Shown here piece by piece: positions 16,764 through 24,389 of a DNA stretch of 24,389 nucleotides. Position 1 is the stretch's first letter, and each line of letters begins with the position of its first letter. Below the pieces are notes generated by a model. That model searched no databases. It saw only the letters and a program-made list of their open reading frames with translations, and was not told the origin of the DNA. The stretch lies in assembly GCA_030616165.1 (NCBI GenBank), contig JAUWXV010000027.1:1-24389 (forward strand). Direction: 5' to 3'. This stretch comes from a bacterium (lineage in GTDB: Bacteria > SM23-31 > JAUVVT01). A program made the position numbers and the translations under genes.

Positions 16764-17932
16764 CTGATTTTTTCAAAAAATTGTAAATTTAACTCTTTAA
16801 GTTTTCTGTATAAAGTCCGCTCGCTTATTCCAAGTTCTTTTGCAGCCTTTTTTCTGTTACCTTTATACTTTAATAGTGCCTTTTTTATCAATTCTTTCTC
16901 GTTATTTTTTATAGAAATCTCTCCATATTCATTGTCCTCTTTAAAAGGGATTTCTTCTTCAAAAACATGTTCTCCGAATCTGGATTTTTCATCTGGGATA
17001 TATCTTTGTTCTCCTCTATAATTTTCAATTATTATCCTTTTGATTTCTGATAATTCCGCCCCTAATGCAAGAAGTGTCCTGTAAATAAGTTCCCTTTCAG
17101 CCTGTTCAGCAGTAATCTTCAGAGGAACAGGCAGTGACCTATCAAACTCTGTCTGGTCTTTTATATTTTCTGGCAGGTCAGAAACTTTTATTACTTCACC
17201 TTTATTTAATACTACAAGACTTTCGAGTAAATTTTTAAGTTCTCTGACATTCCCAGGCCAGGAATACTCTTTAAGAAGATGCATAGATTCAGGTGAAATC
17301 CCCTTATATTGGATATTCATCTTTCTACAATATTCCTCTAAAAAGGCATTGGTAAGCATTTCAATATCTTCTGTTCTTTCCCTTAATGGCGGTATATATA
17401 TTGTTACAGCTTTTAGGCGATAATACAAGTCCTTTCTGAATTCTCCCTTATTAACAGCGGTTTCAAGGTCTTTGTTTGTGGATGCAATAATCCTTGTATC
17501 AACATTAACTGCTGCAGTTCCTCCAACCCTCAGAAACTCGCGTTCTTCAAGTACTCGGAGCAATTTAACCTGTGTATATAGACTCATTTCACCGATTTCA
17601 TCAAGAAAAATCGTTCCCTCATCAGCAATCTCAAAGTATCCCTTTCTCTTACTAACCGCACCAGTAAATGCTCCTTTTTCATGGCCAAAAAGTTCACTCT
17701 CAAGAATACCTTCTGGAATGGCACCACAGTTAACGGAAATCATCGGGCCATTCTTACGATTGCTTCTCTGGTGGATTTCTTTTGCTACTATCTCTTTTCC
17801 AGTTCCGCTCTCTCCTACTATTAATATCGATATATCAGTAGGTGCTACCTGTTCTATTATCTTTTTTACTTCAAGGATTCTATCAGATTCCCCAGTTATA
17901 TCCCATTTATTATTTTCTTTAATATTTCCCAT
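16760..17932 (-). CDS. Sigma-54-dependent transcriptional activator lacking a receiver domain
   Basis: A bacterial enhancer-binding protein of 390 residues that hydrolyses ATP to open sigma-54 promoters. The AAA+ domain begins almost at the N-terminus: Walker A GESGTGKE (40-47), the sigma-54-contacting GAFTGA loop (87-92), Walker B TIFLDEIGE (107-115), the FRKDLYYRL region with candidate arginine fingers (165-173), and WPGNVREL (225-232). A linker (about 265-345) contains AERELIYRTLLALGAELSEI (278-297), resembling half of the Fis-type region. The C-terminal HTH follows at about 355-385 (NRKKAAKELGISERTLYRKL). There is no response-regulator, GAF or PAS domain, so activity is not controlled by phosphorylation of this protein; control may be by a partner or by expression level, as in PspF. 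ATGA coupling to lptE suggests a role in envelope homeostasis. I found no convincing -24/-12 promoter in the flanking gaps. Confidence 0.92.
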   Translation of the reverse strand: MGNIKENNKWDITGESDRILEVKKIIEQVAPTDISILIVGESGTGKEIVAKEIHQRSNRKNGPMISVNCGAIPEGILESELFGHEKGAFTGAVSKRKGYFEIADEGTIFLDEIGEMSLYTQVKLLRVLEEREFLRVGGTAAVNVDTRIIASTNKDLETAVNKGEFRKDLYYRLKAVTIYIPPLRERTEDIEMLTNAFLEEYCRKMNIQYKGISPESMHLLKEYSWPGNVRELKNLLESLVVLNKGEVIKVSDLPENIKDQTEFDRSLPVPLKITAEQAERELIYRTLLALGAELSEIKRIIIENYRGEQRYIPDEKSRFGEHVFEEEIPFKEDNEYGEISIKNNEKELIKKALLKYKGNRKKAAKELGISERTLYRKLKELNLQFFEKIR

Positions 17933-17993
17933 TTACCAAATTTATTTATTTCACAATAAAAGTTAAGCAATAACAATTTTAAATACATTAATA

Positions 17994-19973
17994 TTATATC
18001 ATTTCTTTAATTCTTTTTATTTCATCTCTGATTTTTGCTGCTTTTTCAAATTCAAGTTGTTTTGCTGCCAGTCCCATCTCTTTTTCAAGATGTTCAATAA
18101 TATCTTCTCTCTCCATTTTTGTTCTATAATCTGTCCCGCCTTTTTCTCTTAGGAATTTTTCCGGAATCTCATCCGCAACTGAGGTCGTCATTAATACCTC
18201 ATCAATTGACTTATATATAGACCTGGGTTCGATCCCCATCTTTTTGTTATACTCTTGCTGAATTTTCCTTCTTCTCTTGCACTCTTCAATAGTTTTTTTC
18301 ATAGAATTTGTTATTTTATCAGCATAGAATATCACCATACCCGCTTTGTTTCTTGCTGCTCTCCCGGCAATCTGCATAAGAGACTTATCAGACCTCAAGA
18401 ATCCTTCTTTATCCGCATCAAGTATCGCTACCAGCGATACCTCCGGTAAATCAAGACCCTCCCTCAGTAAATTTATACCCACAAGAACATCAAACTCTTT
18501 CAGCCTCAGATTTCTCAATATTTCTACTCTGTCCAGCACTGCTATCTCAGAATGAAGATACCTTACTTTTATATCAAGACCAGAAAGGTATTCGGTTAAA
18601 TCTTCAGCCATTCTCTTTGTAAGGGTGGTGACAAGCACCCTTTCATTTTTGCTAACACATTTTCTGATTTCATCAATCAAATCATCAATTTGCCCTTTTA
18701 CCGGTCGGACCATAATTTTTGGGTCAACAAGTCCTGTAGGACGAATAATCTGCTCAACAATCACTCCTTTTGACTTTTCAAGTTCATACTCGGCAGGAGT
18801 GGCTGAAACAAAAGTTACCTGGTTAATCATTGATTCAAACTCATCGTACTTTACTGGTCGATTGTCAAGTGCAGAAGGAAGCCTGAATCCATGTTCAACA
18901 AGAACTTCTTTTCTTGAACGGTCACCATTGTACATCCCATGTACCTGCGGAACCGTAACATGCGACTCATCTATGAACATTAAATAATCCTCAGGGAAAA
19001 AGTCAATAAGTGTATATGGTCTCTGACCAGGAAGTCTCCCCGATAAATATCGCGAATAATTCTCTATACCTGTACAATAACCTATCTCCTGCATCATCTC
19101 AATATCATAGTTTGTTCTCGTCTCAAGACGCTGTGCCTCAAGAAATTTTTGTTCACTCCTGAAATATTCAAGCCTCTCTTTTAATTCTTTTTTTATCTCA
19201 ACAATTGCTCCTTCTAATTTTGAATACGGTGTAACAAAGTGCTTGGCAGGGAAAATAACTATCATCTCCTTTTCTTCGATTATCTGTCCAGTCAATGGGT
19301 CTATAATGCATATTCTTTCAATCTCATCTCCGAACATCTCCACTCTCACCCCCTTTTCCTCATAAGCAGGAAAAATCTCAATTACATCTCCCCTTACACG
19401 AAATACACCCCTATAAAAATCTATATTGTTCCTAACATAATGTATATCAATAAGTTTCACAAGTATTTTTTGCCTGTCAATGACTTCGCCCTTTTTTAAG
19501 ATTAGAATCATATCAATATAATCCTGCGGAGAACCTAACCCGTAAATGCAAGATACCGAAGCAACGATAATAACATCACGCCTCGAAAGCAGTGAACTCG
19601 TCGCCTTAAGACGAAGACGGTCTATTTCATCATTTATTGAAGTATCCTTCTCAATATATAAATCAGTTTCCGGAATATATGCTTCAGGCTGATAGTAATC
19701 GTAATAACTGACGAAATATTCAACAGCATTATTAGGAAAAAGCCCCTTAAACTCACCATATAACTGAGCGGCAAGTGTCTTGTTATGTGAAATCACCAGA
19801 GTCGGTTTCTGAGTATTCTGAATAACATGTGCCATCGTAAAAGTCTTCCCCGAACCTGTTACACCTAAAAGGGTCTGAAACTTATCCCCTCTTTCTGCAC
19901 CTTCCGTTAACTCACATATCGCCTTCGGCTGGTCACCACAAGGCTTGTATTTTGATTCTAATTTGAATCCCAT
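17994..19973 (-). CDS. uvrB: Excinuclease ABC subunit B
   Basis: UvrB is the damage-verifying helicase-like subunit of nucleotide excision repair, loaded by UvrA and then recruiting UvrC. The 659-residue length is standard. Seen: Walker A GVTGSGKT (37-44), the aromatic beta-hairpin [12 protein letters not shown] (89-100) that inserts between DNA strands, Walker B-like FIDESH, helicase motifs including [20 protein letters not shown] and QIAGRAARN, and the C-terminal UVR domain (about 625-657, [22 protein letters not shown]) that binds UvrC. The ATG at 19971-19973 gives the normal N-terminus. The leader upstream contains a dispersed GC-rich hairpin (20008-20057), and the 122-nt gap from the PHP gene suggests its own promoter, although none is clear. 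The gap to the sigma-54 gene downstream is 61 nt. Confidence 0.98.
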   Translation of the reverse strand: MGFKLESKYKPCGDQPKAICELTEGAERGDKFQTLLGVTGSGKTFTMAHVIQNTQKPTLVISHNKTLAAQLYGEFKGLFPNNAVEYFVSYYDYYQPEAYIPETDLYIEKDTSINDEIDRLRLKATSSLLSRRDVIIVASVSCIYGLGSPQDYIDMILILKKGEVIDRQKILVKLIDIHYVRNNIDFYRGVFRVRGDVIEIFPAYEEKGVRVEMFGDEIERICIIDPLTGQIIEEKEMIVIFPAKHFVTPYSKLEGAIVEIKKELKERLEYFRSEQKFLEAQRLETRTNYDIEMMQEIGYCTGIENYSRYLSGRLPGQRPYTLIDFFPEDYLMFIDESHVTVPQVHGMYNGDRSRKEVLVEHGFRLPSALDNRPVKYDEFESMINQVTFVSATPAEYELEKSKGVIVEQIIRPTGLVDPKIMVRPVKGQIDDLIDEIRKCVSKNERVLVTTLTKRMAEDLTEYLSGLDIKVRYLHSEIAVLDRVEILRNLRLKEFDVLVGINLLREGLDLPEVSLVAILDADKEGFLRSDKSLMQIAGRAARNKAGMVIFYADKITNSMKKTIEECKRRRKIQQEYNKKMGIEPRSIYKSIDEVLMTTSVADEIPEKFLREKGGTDYRTKMEREDIIEHLEKEMGLAAKQLEFEKAAKIRDEIKRIKEMI

Positions 19974-20007
19974 TATATATAATATCTTTTACTTCCTCTT
20001 GAATACC

Positions 20008-20057
20008 ACTTTCTTTGAAAAGAAAACGGGCTCCGCCTATAGCGGAAAAGAAACTTT
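20008..20057. repeat. Dispersed GC-rich hairpin repeat (family 3, short copy)
   Basis: A single hairpin, TCCGC (20032-20036) with GCGGA (20042-20046), around CTATA. It is flanked by GAAAAGAAAACGGGC on the left and GAAAAGAAACTTTA on the right. The left and right flanks match those of the element at 10892-10955, which has two hairpins instead of one. It lies 38 nt past the PHP gene stop and within the uvrB leader. Confidence 0.65.
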
Positions 20058-20095
20058 ATGCTTATAATTTAAATAATTTTTTAAATTAAAACAAG

Positions 20096-21298
20096 TTATT
20101 GTGATAAATTTTTTGAAACAAAAATAGGATTTGAGATAATCCAGGGCCTTTCTATTTTTTTGAAAAATGGTAATTTTTTTCTTATTTGAAAGACTTCAAC
20201 CCAGTATGCTCCCGGCTTAGATGTTGTATATTCCAGTTTGTAATAATCAGAAAAATAAACAATTTCATCGTTATTATATAACTTTATAATGATATTGGTC
20301 GTATCTGGAACGAAAACAGTAAATTTAACTTTTCCTTTTATATCATCACCAATATGAGCAATCTTATAATCATTTTCCCCTTTAAAAATAAATCCACCGG
20401 GTCGTGAAAAATTCCCAATCTCTGTGTAGCATCTCCCTTTTTTCAAGCAGTCAAATACGATAATTTTGTCTCTATCTGCAGCACCTGACAATTTTTCTTC
20501 TGTTAATATATGTGTCTTAGCAAATCTTAAAGTCTGCTCATAACTCGGGAATTTTATTGAAAAATTTGCAGATATCTTAATATTTGCATGCGCATCTGCT
20601 GAACCAATTTGGAATATTTTTCTTCCTTTAATAAGTTCAGACCATTTTTCGATATTTTTTTCAGGACGGTCAACTAATTTATTCAGTGGATTTTTATATA
20701 AAAATGAACCTAAAACTGTCTCAAAAATCTCAAAAAGGGTATCGTCTCTCCACTGGGAATCCCCATTGAATATTTCCACTGCATCGAATCCATCGTAATT
20801 CCAATTTTTTATTGGTGTTTTTGGATGAAATGGATGACACATTTCAGAATAATATTCGGTTGATTTATTGTTTTTTAGTTGATACAGTGAATTTTTTACA
20901 TCATATAATCTAAAATCTGGTGAAGGGCTATAAACAAGATAATGTCCAATCTCTGATGAAATTTCAATTCCTACCAAAACCAAAACATTATTGTAATATC
21001 CCTCTTTGTTATCAATCAAAGCTCCAAGAGTATCATGGTCAGAAATAATTAAAAAGTCGATTCCAAGTTGATTTGCAACTTTTGCTATTTCTTCGGGAGT
21101 TCCACTGCCATCTGAATATTTTGTATGAATGTGAATCAATCCTGTATAGTCGTATAACTCGCTATCACGAACCGCTATATCCGGAGGGATATACCTATCA
21201 CTATATAAATCGAAAAATATATAAAAGAACAATACAACTACACAAGATGAAAATATTATTATTAGCCTTCTAATTAAATTATTTCTCAATAAAATCAC
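20096..21298 (-). CDS. Membrane-anchored PHP-domain metal-dependent phosphoesterase-like protein
   Basis: A 400-residue protein with a basic N-terminus and one transmembrane segment (about 11-30), so the catalytic part is probably in the periplasm. A PHP domain follows with its metal ligands visible: HIHTKYSDG (H56, H58, D63), SDHDT (86-90), E112 in GIEIS, H119, CHPFHP (H155, H158) and GSADAHAN (D235, H237). PHP domains carry out metal-dependent phosphoester hydrolysis; the substrate here is unknown. The last about 110 residues (from about 290) form a beta-rich region with no recognised motif. Translation starts at GTG (21296-21298), overlapping the rfaE2 TAG by one base. The rfaE1-rfaE2-PHP overlap chain implies a link to heptose/LPS metabolism, but periplasmic placement argues against it replacing cytoplasmic GmhB. 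Confidence 0.88.
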   Translation of the reverse strand: MILLRNNLIRRLIIIFSSCVVVLFFYIFFDLYSDRYIPPDIAVRDSELYDYTGLIHIHTKYSDGSGTPEEIAKVANQLGIDFLIISDHDTLGALIDNKEGYYNNVLVLVGIEISSEIGHYLVYSPSPDFRLYDVKNSLYQLKNNKSTEYYSEMCHPFHPKTPIKNWNYDGFDAVEIFNGDSQWRDDTLFEIFETVLGSFLYKNPLNKLVDRPEKNIEKWSELIKGRKIFQIGSADAHANIKISANFSIKFPSYEQTLRFAKTHILTEEKLSGAADRDKIIVFDCLKKGRCYTEIGNFSRPGGFIFKGENDYKIAHIGDDIKGKVKFTVFVPDTTNIIIKLYNNDEIVYFSDYYKLEYTTSKPGAYWVEVFQIRKKLPFFKKIERPWIISNPIFVSKNLSQ

Positions 21299-21777
21299 TA
21301 TTTACAATATGACTTAATAATTTTTTCGATAATTTCTTTTGTTGACTTACCCTCTACCAAAGGTATAGTGACAACTTCACCACCAACACTATAGACACTT
21401 TCTCTTCCAACTACTTCATTAATCTTATAATCACCTCCCTTTACTAATATATCAGGTTTTAATTTATTAATAATCTCAGCAGGAGTTTCCTCATCAAACA
21501 AACACACAGCATCAACACATTTTAGAGAAACGAGTATGTAAGCGCGATCGTTTTCATCCAAAATAGGTCTTTTCTCCCCTTTAATCTTCTTCATTGAAGA
21601 ATCACTGTTCAGTGCAACTATCAAAAAACCTCCCAAACTTTTTGCCTTTTCTAAAAGTTCCACATGACCGCGGTGGAGAATATCAAAACATCCATTCGTG
21701 AATACGACCTTTCTCCCCTCAATTTTTGCTTTCTCCCTGAATTTAACAAGTTCATCAATTTTGAAAATCTTCCCCAT
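21298..21777 (-). CDS. rfaE2: D-glycero-beta-D-manno-heptose 1-phosphate adenylyltransferase
   Basis: Transfers AMP from ATP to heptose 1-phosphate, making ADP-heptose for the LPS inner core. The 159-residue protein is a stand-alone version of the C-terminal half of HldE: nucleotidyltransferase motif TNGCFDILHRGHVELL (27-42) with HxGH at 35-38, NSDSS (57-61), LVKGGDY (110-116) and the GKSTKEII motif near the end (equivalent to ISSTK). The ATG overlaps the rfaE1 stop by one base (TAATG), and the PHP gene overlaps its own stop in the same way, so the three are coupled. Splitting of HldE into two genes is common outside the Proteobacteria. A glycerol-3-phosphate cytidylyltransferase-like role is a less likely alternative given the neighbour. 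Confidence 0.93.
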   Translation of the reverse strand: MGKIFKIDELVKFREKAKIEGRKVVFTNGCFDILHRGHVELLEKAKSLGGFLIVALNSDSSMKKIKGEKRPILDENDRAYILVSLKCVDAVCLFDEETPAEIINKLKPDILVKGGDYKINEVVGRESVYSVGGEVVTIPLVEGKSTKEIIEKIIKSYCK

Positions 21778-22766
21778 TATTCCTCTACAAAAGCCTTTTC
21801 AAGTTGTTCAATTTTAATTGGGACAACACCAACCTCTCCACACACCACACCAGCAGCATAATTAGCAATAGTCGCTGCCTCTTCCACATCCCCCCCAGCA
21901 ACCATCACCGCGGTCAAGGTAGCAATTACAGTATCACCAGCACCCGAAACATCGTGTATCTCTTTTGCACGTGCACCAACATTTATAACTTCACCCGAAT
22001 CTTTGAAAAGTGTCATCCCCTTTTCACCGCGTGTTATCAGGACATTTCTACATTCGAGCCTATTTAATAACTCTTTGCCCGCATACAAGAGTTTATCATC
22101 ATCGGTAAATCGAATGCCAAGTTTTGACTCGATTTCACGCAGGTTGGGTTTGAACACGGTAGCCTTTTTACATTCAAAAAAATTGTCGAACTTCGGGTCG
22201 ATAGTTACAGGAATATCATTGGAATTTGCAAGGGAAATTGTCCTGTGAATTATCTCTTTCTTTAAAAGTCCTTTATTATAATCTTCAATGATAATTCCAT
22301 CAAATTCTTTAATCTTCTCCTCAATAATATTGATTATCTTTTTTTCAATTTTTTCGTTAATCTCCTGTCGAGATTCCCTGTCGGTTCTCACTACATGCTG
22401 ATTATCAGCGATAATCCTGGTCTTAATAGTAGTTGGTCTTGATGGGTCAACAATAATTCCGCTTGAATCAAATCGACCCGATTCAAGCAGTTCAATCAGA
22501 AGAGTGCCTGTATTATCATCCCCAATCACCCCAATAAGAAAAGTTTCCCCCCCGAGATATTTAATATTATTTCCAACATTTGCCGCACCTCCAAGCTGGG
22601 AGAATTCTCGTTCTATATCTACAACAGGGACAGGTGCCTCTGGAGATATACGCGAAACTATTCCCCAAAAATAGCGATCAACCATCAAATCGCCAATAAC
22701 TGCTATCTTTTTACCTTTAATGTTAGAAATTAAAGAATTAAACCTTTTTACTGATATATTTCTCAT
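21777..22766 (-). CDS. rfaE1: D-glycero-beta-D-manno-heptose-7-phosphate kinase
   Basis: A PfkB/ribokinase-family kinase that phosphorylates heptose 7-phosphate at C1, the step before GmhB dephosphorylation and RfaE2 adenylylation. The 329 residues correspond to the N-terminal half of HldE. Motifs: IAVIGDLMVDRYFWG (21-35), SPEAPVPVV (41-49), GGAANVGNN (59-67) and the anion-hole/catalytic DVSGAGDT (272-279, base D278). The start is the ATG at 22764-22766; a GGTAAAGAG stretch lies directly before it. A REP-like hairpin sits 17-37 nt upstream, between this gene and rtcB. No gmhA or gmhB is in the window. Confidence 0.95.
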   Translation of the reverse strand: MRNISVKRFNSLISNIKGKKIAVIGDLMVDRYFWGIVSRISPEAPVPVVDIEREFSQLGGAANVGNNIKYLGGETFLIGVIGDDNTGTLLIELLESGRFDSSGIIVDPSRPTTIKTRIIADNQHVVRTDRESRQEINEKIEKKIINIIEEKIKEFDGIIIEDYNKGLLKKEIIHRTISLANSNDIPVTIDPKFDNFFECKKATVFKPNLREIESKLGIRFTDDDKLLYAGKELLNRLECRNVLITRGEKGMTLFKDSGEVINVGARAKEIHDVSGAGDTVIATLTAVMVAGGDVEEAATIANYAAGVVCGEVGVVPIKIEQLEKAFVEE

Positions 22767-22782
22767 CTCTTTACCACTTTCC

Positions 22783-22807
22783 GGGCAACCCGCCGGGTCG
22801 CCCCTAC
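22783..22807 (-). repeat. REP-like palindrome, family 2
   Basis: A GC-rich stem: GGGC (22783-22786) with GCCC (22800-22803) and ACCC (22888-style arm at 22788-22791) with GGGT (22795-22798), separated by one A/C mismatch, with a 3-nt GCC loop. CTAC follows at 22804-22807, so GTAG stands at the foot on the minus strand, as in family 1, although the stem sequence is unrelated. It lies 33 nt past the rtcB stop. The base composition is very different from the AT-rich surroundings. Confidence 0.7.
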
Positions 22808-22836
22808 ATGTTTTTTTTCAAAAACGGATATATTTT

Positions 22837-24285
22837 TTATCCCTTTATTACTCCAATAGGTATTAGTTTCGCAATTTTTTCAGAAAGTCCAGCATTATGT
22901 ACCACCTCTACAACATCTTCTACATTTTTATAAGCCTCAGGGCATTCTTCTTTCAAAGTGTCCCTGCCTCTGCTCATTACAAAAATGCCTTTATCTTCAA
23001 GTTCACGATTTATCGCTCTGCCCTTTGCACTTTTGATAGCCTTTCTTCTGCTCATCAGCCTACCTGCTCCATGACATGTCGAACCGAATGAATATTCCAT
23101 TGCCTTATCCTTTCCCACAAGCAGAAATGAACTTCTTCCCATATCACCAGGAATTATCACCGGCTGACCGATTTCATAATATTTTTCTGGAAGCACAGGA
23201 TTATGGGAAGGGAATGAACGAGTTGCACCCTTTCTATGAACACAGAGCCGAACCTTCTTTCCATCTACATTATGTTCCTCAACTTTTGCAGTATTATGAG
23301 TAACATCGTAAACCAGATGCATCCCCATACTTTCGGCACTCTTTCCGAGTACCTTCTCAAAACTCCCCCTGACCCAGTGCAAAATACATTGTCGGTTAGC
23401 ATAAGCATAATTTGCTGCTGCTTTCATTGCCGAAAAGTATTGTTTTCCCTCTGGAGAATTAAGTGGAGCACAAGCAAGCTGTCTATCGGGGAGTTCAATC
23501 CTATACTTTGATACAGCACGTCCCATCTTTTCAAGATAATCATCACAAACCTGATGCCCAAATCCCCTCGAACCACAATGAATCATCATACAAATCTGCC
23601 CCTTAAAAATCCCGAGTTTTTCTGCCTTTTCCTGATTAAATATAGCATCAACGATCTGTATCTCAAGAAAGTGATTACCTGAGCCGAGAGTTCCAAGTTG
23701 GTCGCGCCCTCTGTCTAATGCCCTATTGCTAACCGCAGAGGGATCAGCACCTTCTAATCTCCCGTTGTCCTCAGTAAAATCTGCATCATCTGCCCATCCA
23801 TAGCCATTCTTTACTGCCCACTGAGACCCCTTTATTAATACATTCTTTTCGTCCTCCCTTGATAATTTTATCCTTCCTCTTGAACCAACGCCGCACGGAA
23901 TCTCCTGAAAAATCACAGAAATAAGTTTTTTTACATAGTCCTTTACATCCGAATGAACCAGGTCTGTCCTTACCAGCCTCACACCGCAGTTTATATCAGA
24001 ACCAACACCACCCGGAGAAATAATCCCGCTATCAATATCCGTGGCTATTACTCCCCCAATTGGAAGACCATACCCCCAGTGAATGTCGGGCATTGCCATT
24101 GAATATTTCACTATTCCCGGCAGAGTCGCAGCATTCTTCACCTGAATCGGGGCTTCATCCGAGAATATTTGCTTTAGCATATTTTCACTGGAAAATATCA
24201 AACCAGGGACTCGCATCTTCCCCGTCTTTGGTATCATCCATCTGTAATCGTCTATTTTCTCTAAATTTTTATACAACTCTATCAT
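22837..24285 (-). CDS. rtcB: RNA-splicing/repair ligase RtcB
   Basis: A GTP- and Mn-dependent ligase that joins RNA ends with 2',3'-cyclic or 3'-phosphate to 5'-OH; used for tRNA splicing in archaea and RNA repair in bacteria. The 482-residue length is normal for the long form. Metal-ligand motifs are visible: D97 and C100 in GVGSDINCG, H205 in SGNHFLE, H236 in IHCGSRGFGH, and H330 in THNTAK. HRKGATRSF (350-358) and GSTCHGAGRLMSRR (401-414) are intact; His405 is the position expected to be guanylylated. No archease gene is adjacent. The ATG at 24283-24285 is preceded by GGATAATAAA, a reasonable ribosome-binding site. A REP-like palindrome lies 54 nt upstream, and another 33 nt after the stop. 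Confidence 0.97.
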   Translation of the reverse strand: MIELYKNLEKIDDYRWMIPKTGKMRVPGLIFSSENMLKQIFSDEAPIQVKNAATLPGIVKYSMAMPDIHWGYGLPIGGVIATDIDSGIISPGGVGSDINCGVRLVRTDLVHSDVKDYVKKLISVIFQEIPCGVGSRGRIKLSREDEKNVLIKGSQWAVKNGYGWADDADFTEDNGRLEGADPSAVSNRALDRGRDQLGTLGSGNHFLEIQIVDAIFNQEKAEKLGIFKGQICMMIHCGSRGFGHQVCDDYLEKMGRAVSKYRIELPDRQLACAPLNSPEGKQYFSAMKAAANYAYANRQCILHWVRGSFEKVLGKSAESMGMHLVYDVTHNTAKVEEHNVDGKKVRLCVHRKGATRSFPSHNPVLPEKYYEIGQPVIIPGDMGRSSFLLVGKDKAMEYSFGSTCHGAGRLMSRRKAIKSAKGRAINRELEDKGIFVMSRGRDTLKEECPEAYKNVEDVVEVVHNAGLSEKIAKLIPIGVIKG

Positions 24286-24339
24286 TTTATTATCCGTTTT
24301 AATTTTTATTGCTGATTAAACTTTTTTATATTTACACCA

Positions 24340-24364
24340 GGACAGACAGGAATGTCTGTCCTAC
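24340..24364 (-). repeat. REP-like palindrome, family 1 (copy 4)
   Basis: A perfect 9-bp stem, GGACAGACA (24340-24348) with TGTCTGTCC (24353-24361), around GGAA. CTAC at 24361-24364 gives GTAG at the foot on the minus strand. Compared with the copies at 6437 and 11776, the third pair is A-T instead of T-A, a compensatory change. It lies upstream of rtcB, presumably past the end of a gene outside the window. Confidence 0.75.
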
Positions 24365-24389
24365 TTATGATTCAAAAAAGCTTCACAAA

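Noticed and set aside
20096-21298. PHP protein as a replacement for heptose bisphosphate phosphatase GmhB
   Set aside because: The N-terminal membrane anchor with a basic cytoplasmic end places the catalytic domain outside the cytoplasm, whereas the GmhB substrate is cytoplasmic.

Overview
This is a low-GC (AT-rich) chromosomal window from a Gram-negative bacterium. All 16 protein genes are on the minus strand, so in transcription order the window reads from right (rtcB) to left (an outer-membrane fusion protein). The envelope genes point to a two-membrane cell: an Omp85-like barrel, an LptE-like lipoprotein, and split ADP-heptose synthesis genes for LPS. The secreted subtilase has FG-GAP repeats and a C-terminal domain like a type IX secretion/FlgD-type sorting domain. 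A sigma-54 regulator is coupled to lptE, a pairing I recall from Bacteroidota and relatives. Together these suggest the FCB superphylum or a nearby uncultivated phylum (for example WOR-3/Stahlbacteria or Cloacimonadota). That placement is inference, not proof.

Layout from right to left. (i) 24285-22837 rtcB, RNA ligase. (ii) 22766-20096 an overlapping cluster rfaE1-rfaE2-PHP, giving heptose kinase, heptose-1-P adenylyltransferase and a membrane-anchored PHP-domain protein. (iii) 19973-17994 uvrB. (iv) 17932-12806 a likely operon: sigma-54 activator, lptE (4-nt ATGA overlap), a glutamate-rich TPR protein, and an M24 aminopeptidase (17-nt overlap). (v) 12729-11821 a family 2 glycosyltransferase. 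(vi) 11582-10995 a small nuclease-like gene bracketed by inverted palindromic repeats. (vii) 10729-6485 a large secreted subtilase. (viii) 6414-5815 a CYTH phosphatase/cyclase-like protein. (ix) 5659-3920 mutL and 3766-3077 coaE. (x) 3018-103 a metallopeptidase/beta-propeller/outer-membrane-barrel fusion. DNA repair genes (uvrB, mutL), housekeeping genes (coaE, pepP) and envelope genes are intermixed.

The most striking non-coding signal is a set of short dispersed palindromes in the intergenic gaps. Five carry GTAG at the foot of the hairpin, the hallmark of REP elements moved by RAYT (REP-associated tyrosine) transposases. Copies of one family differ by paired, compensatory stem changes. Two further hairpin families occupy other gaps. 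Almost all sit 12-40 nt past a stop codon. No transposase gene is present here, so any mobilisation would act in trans.

No gap between genes exceeds 300 bases. The two largest, 10730-10994 and 11583-11820, hold repeats and one candidate promoter. I saw no tRNA, rRNA, CRISPR array or insertion sequence.
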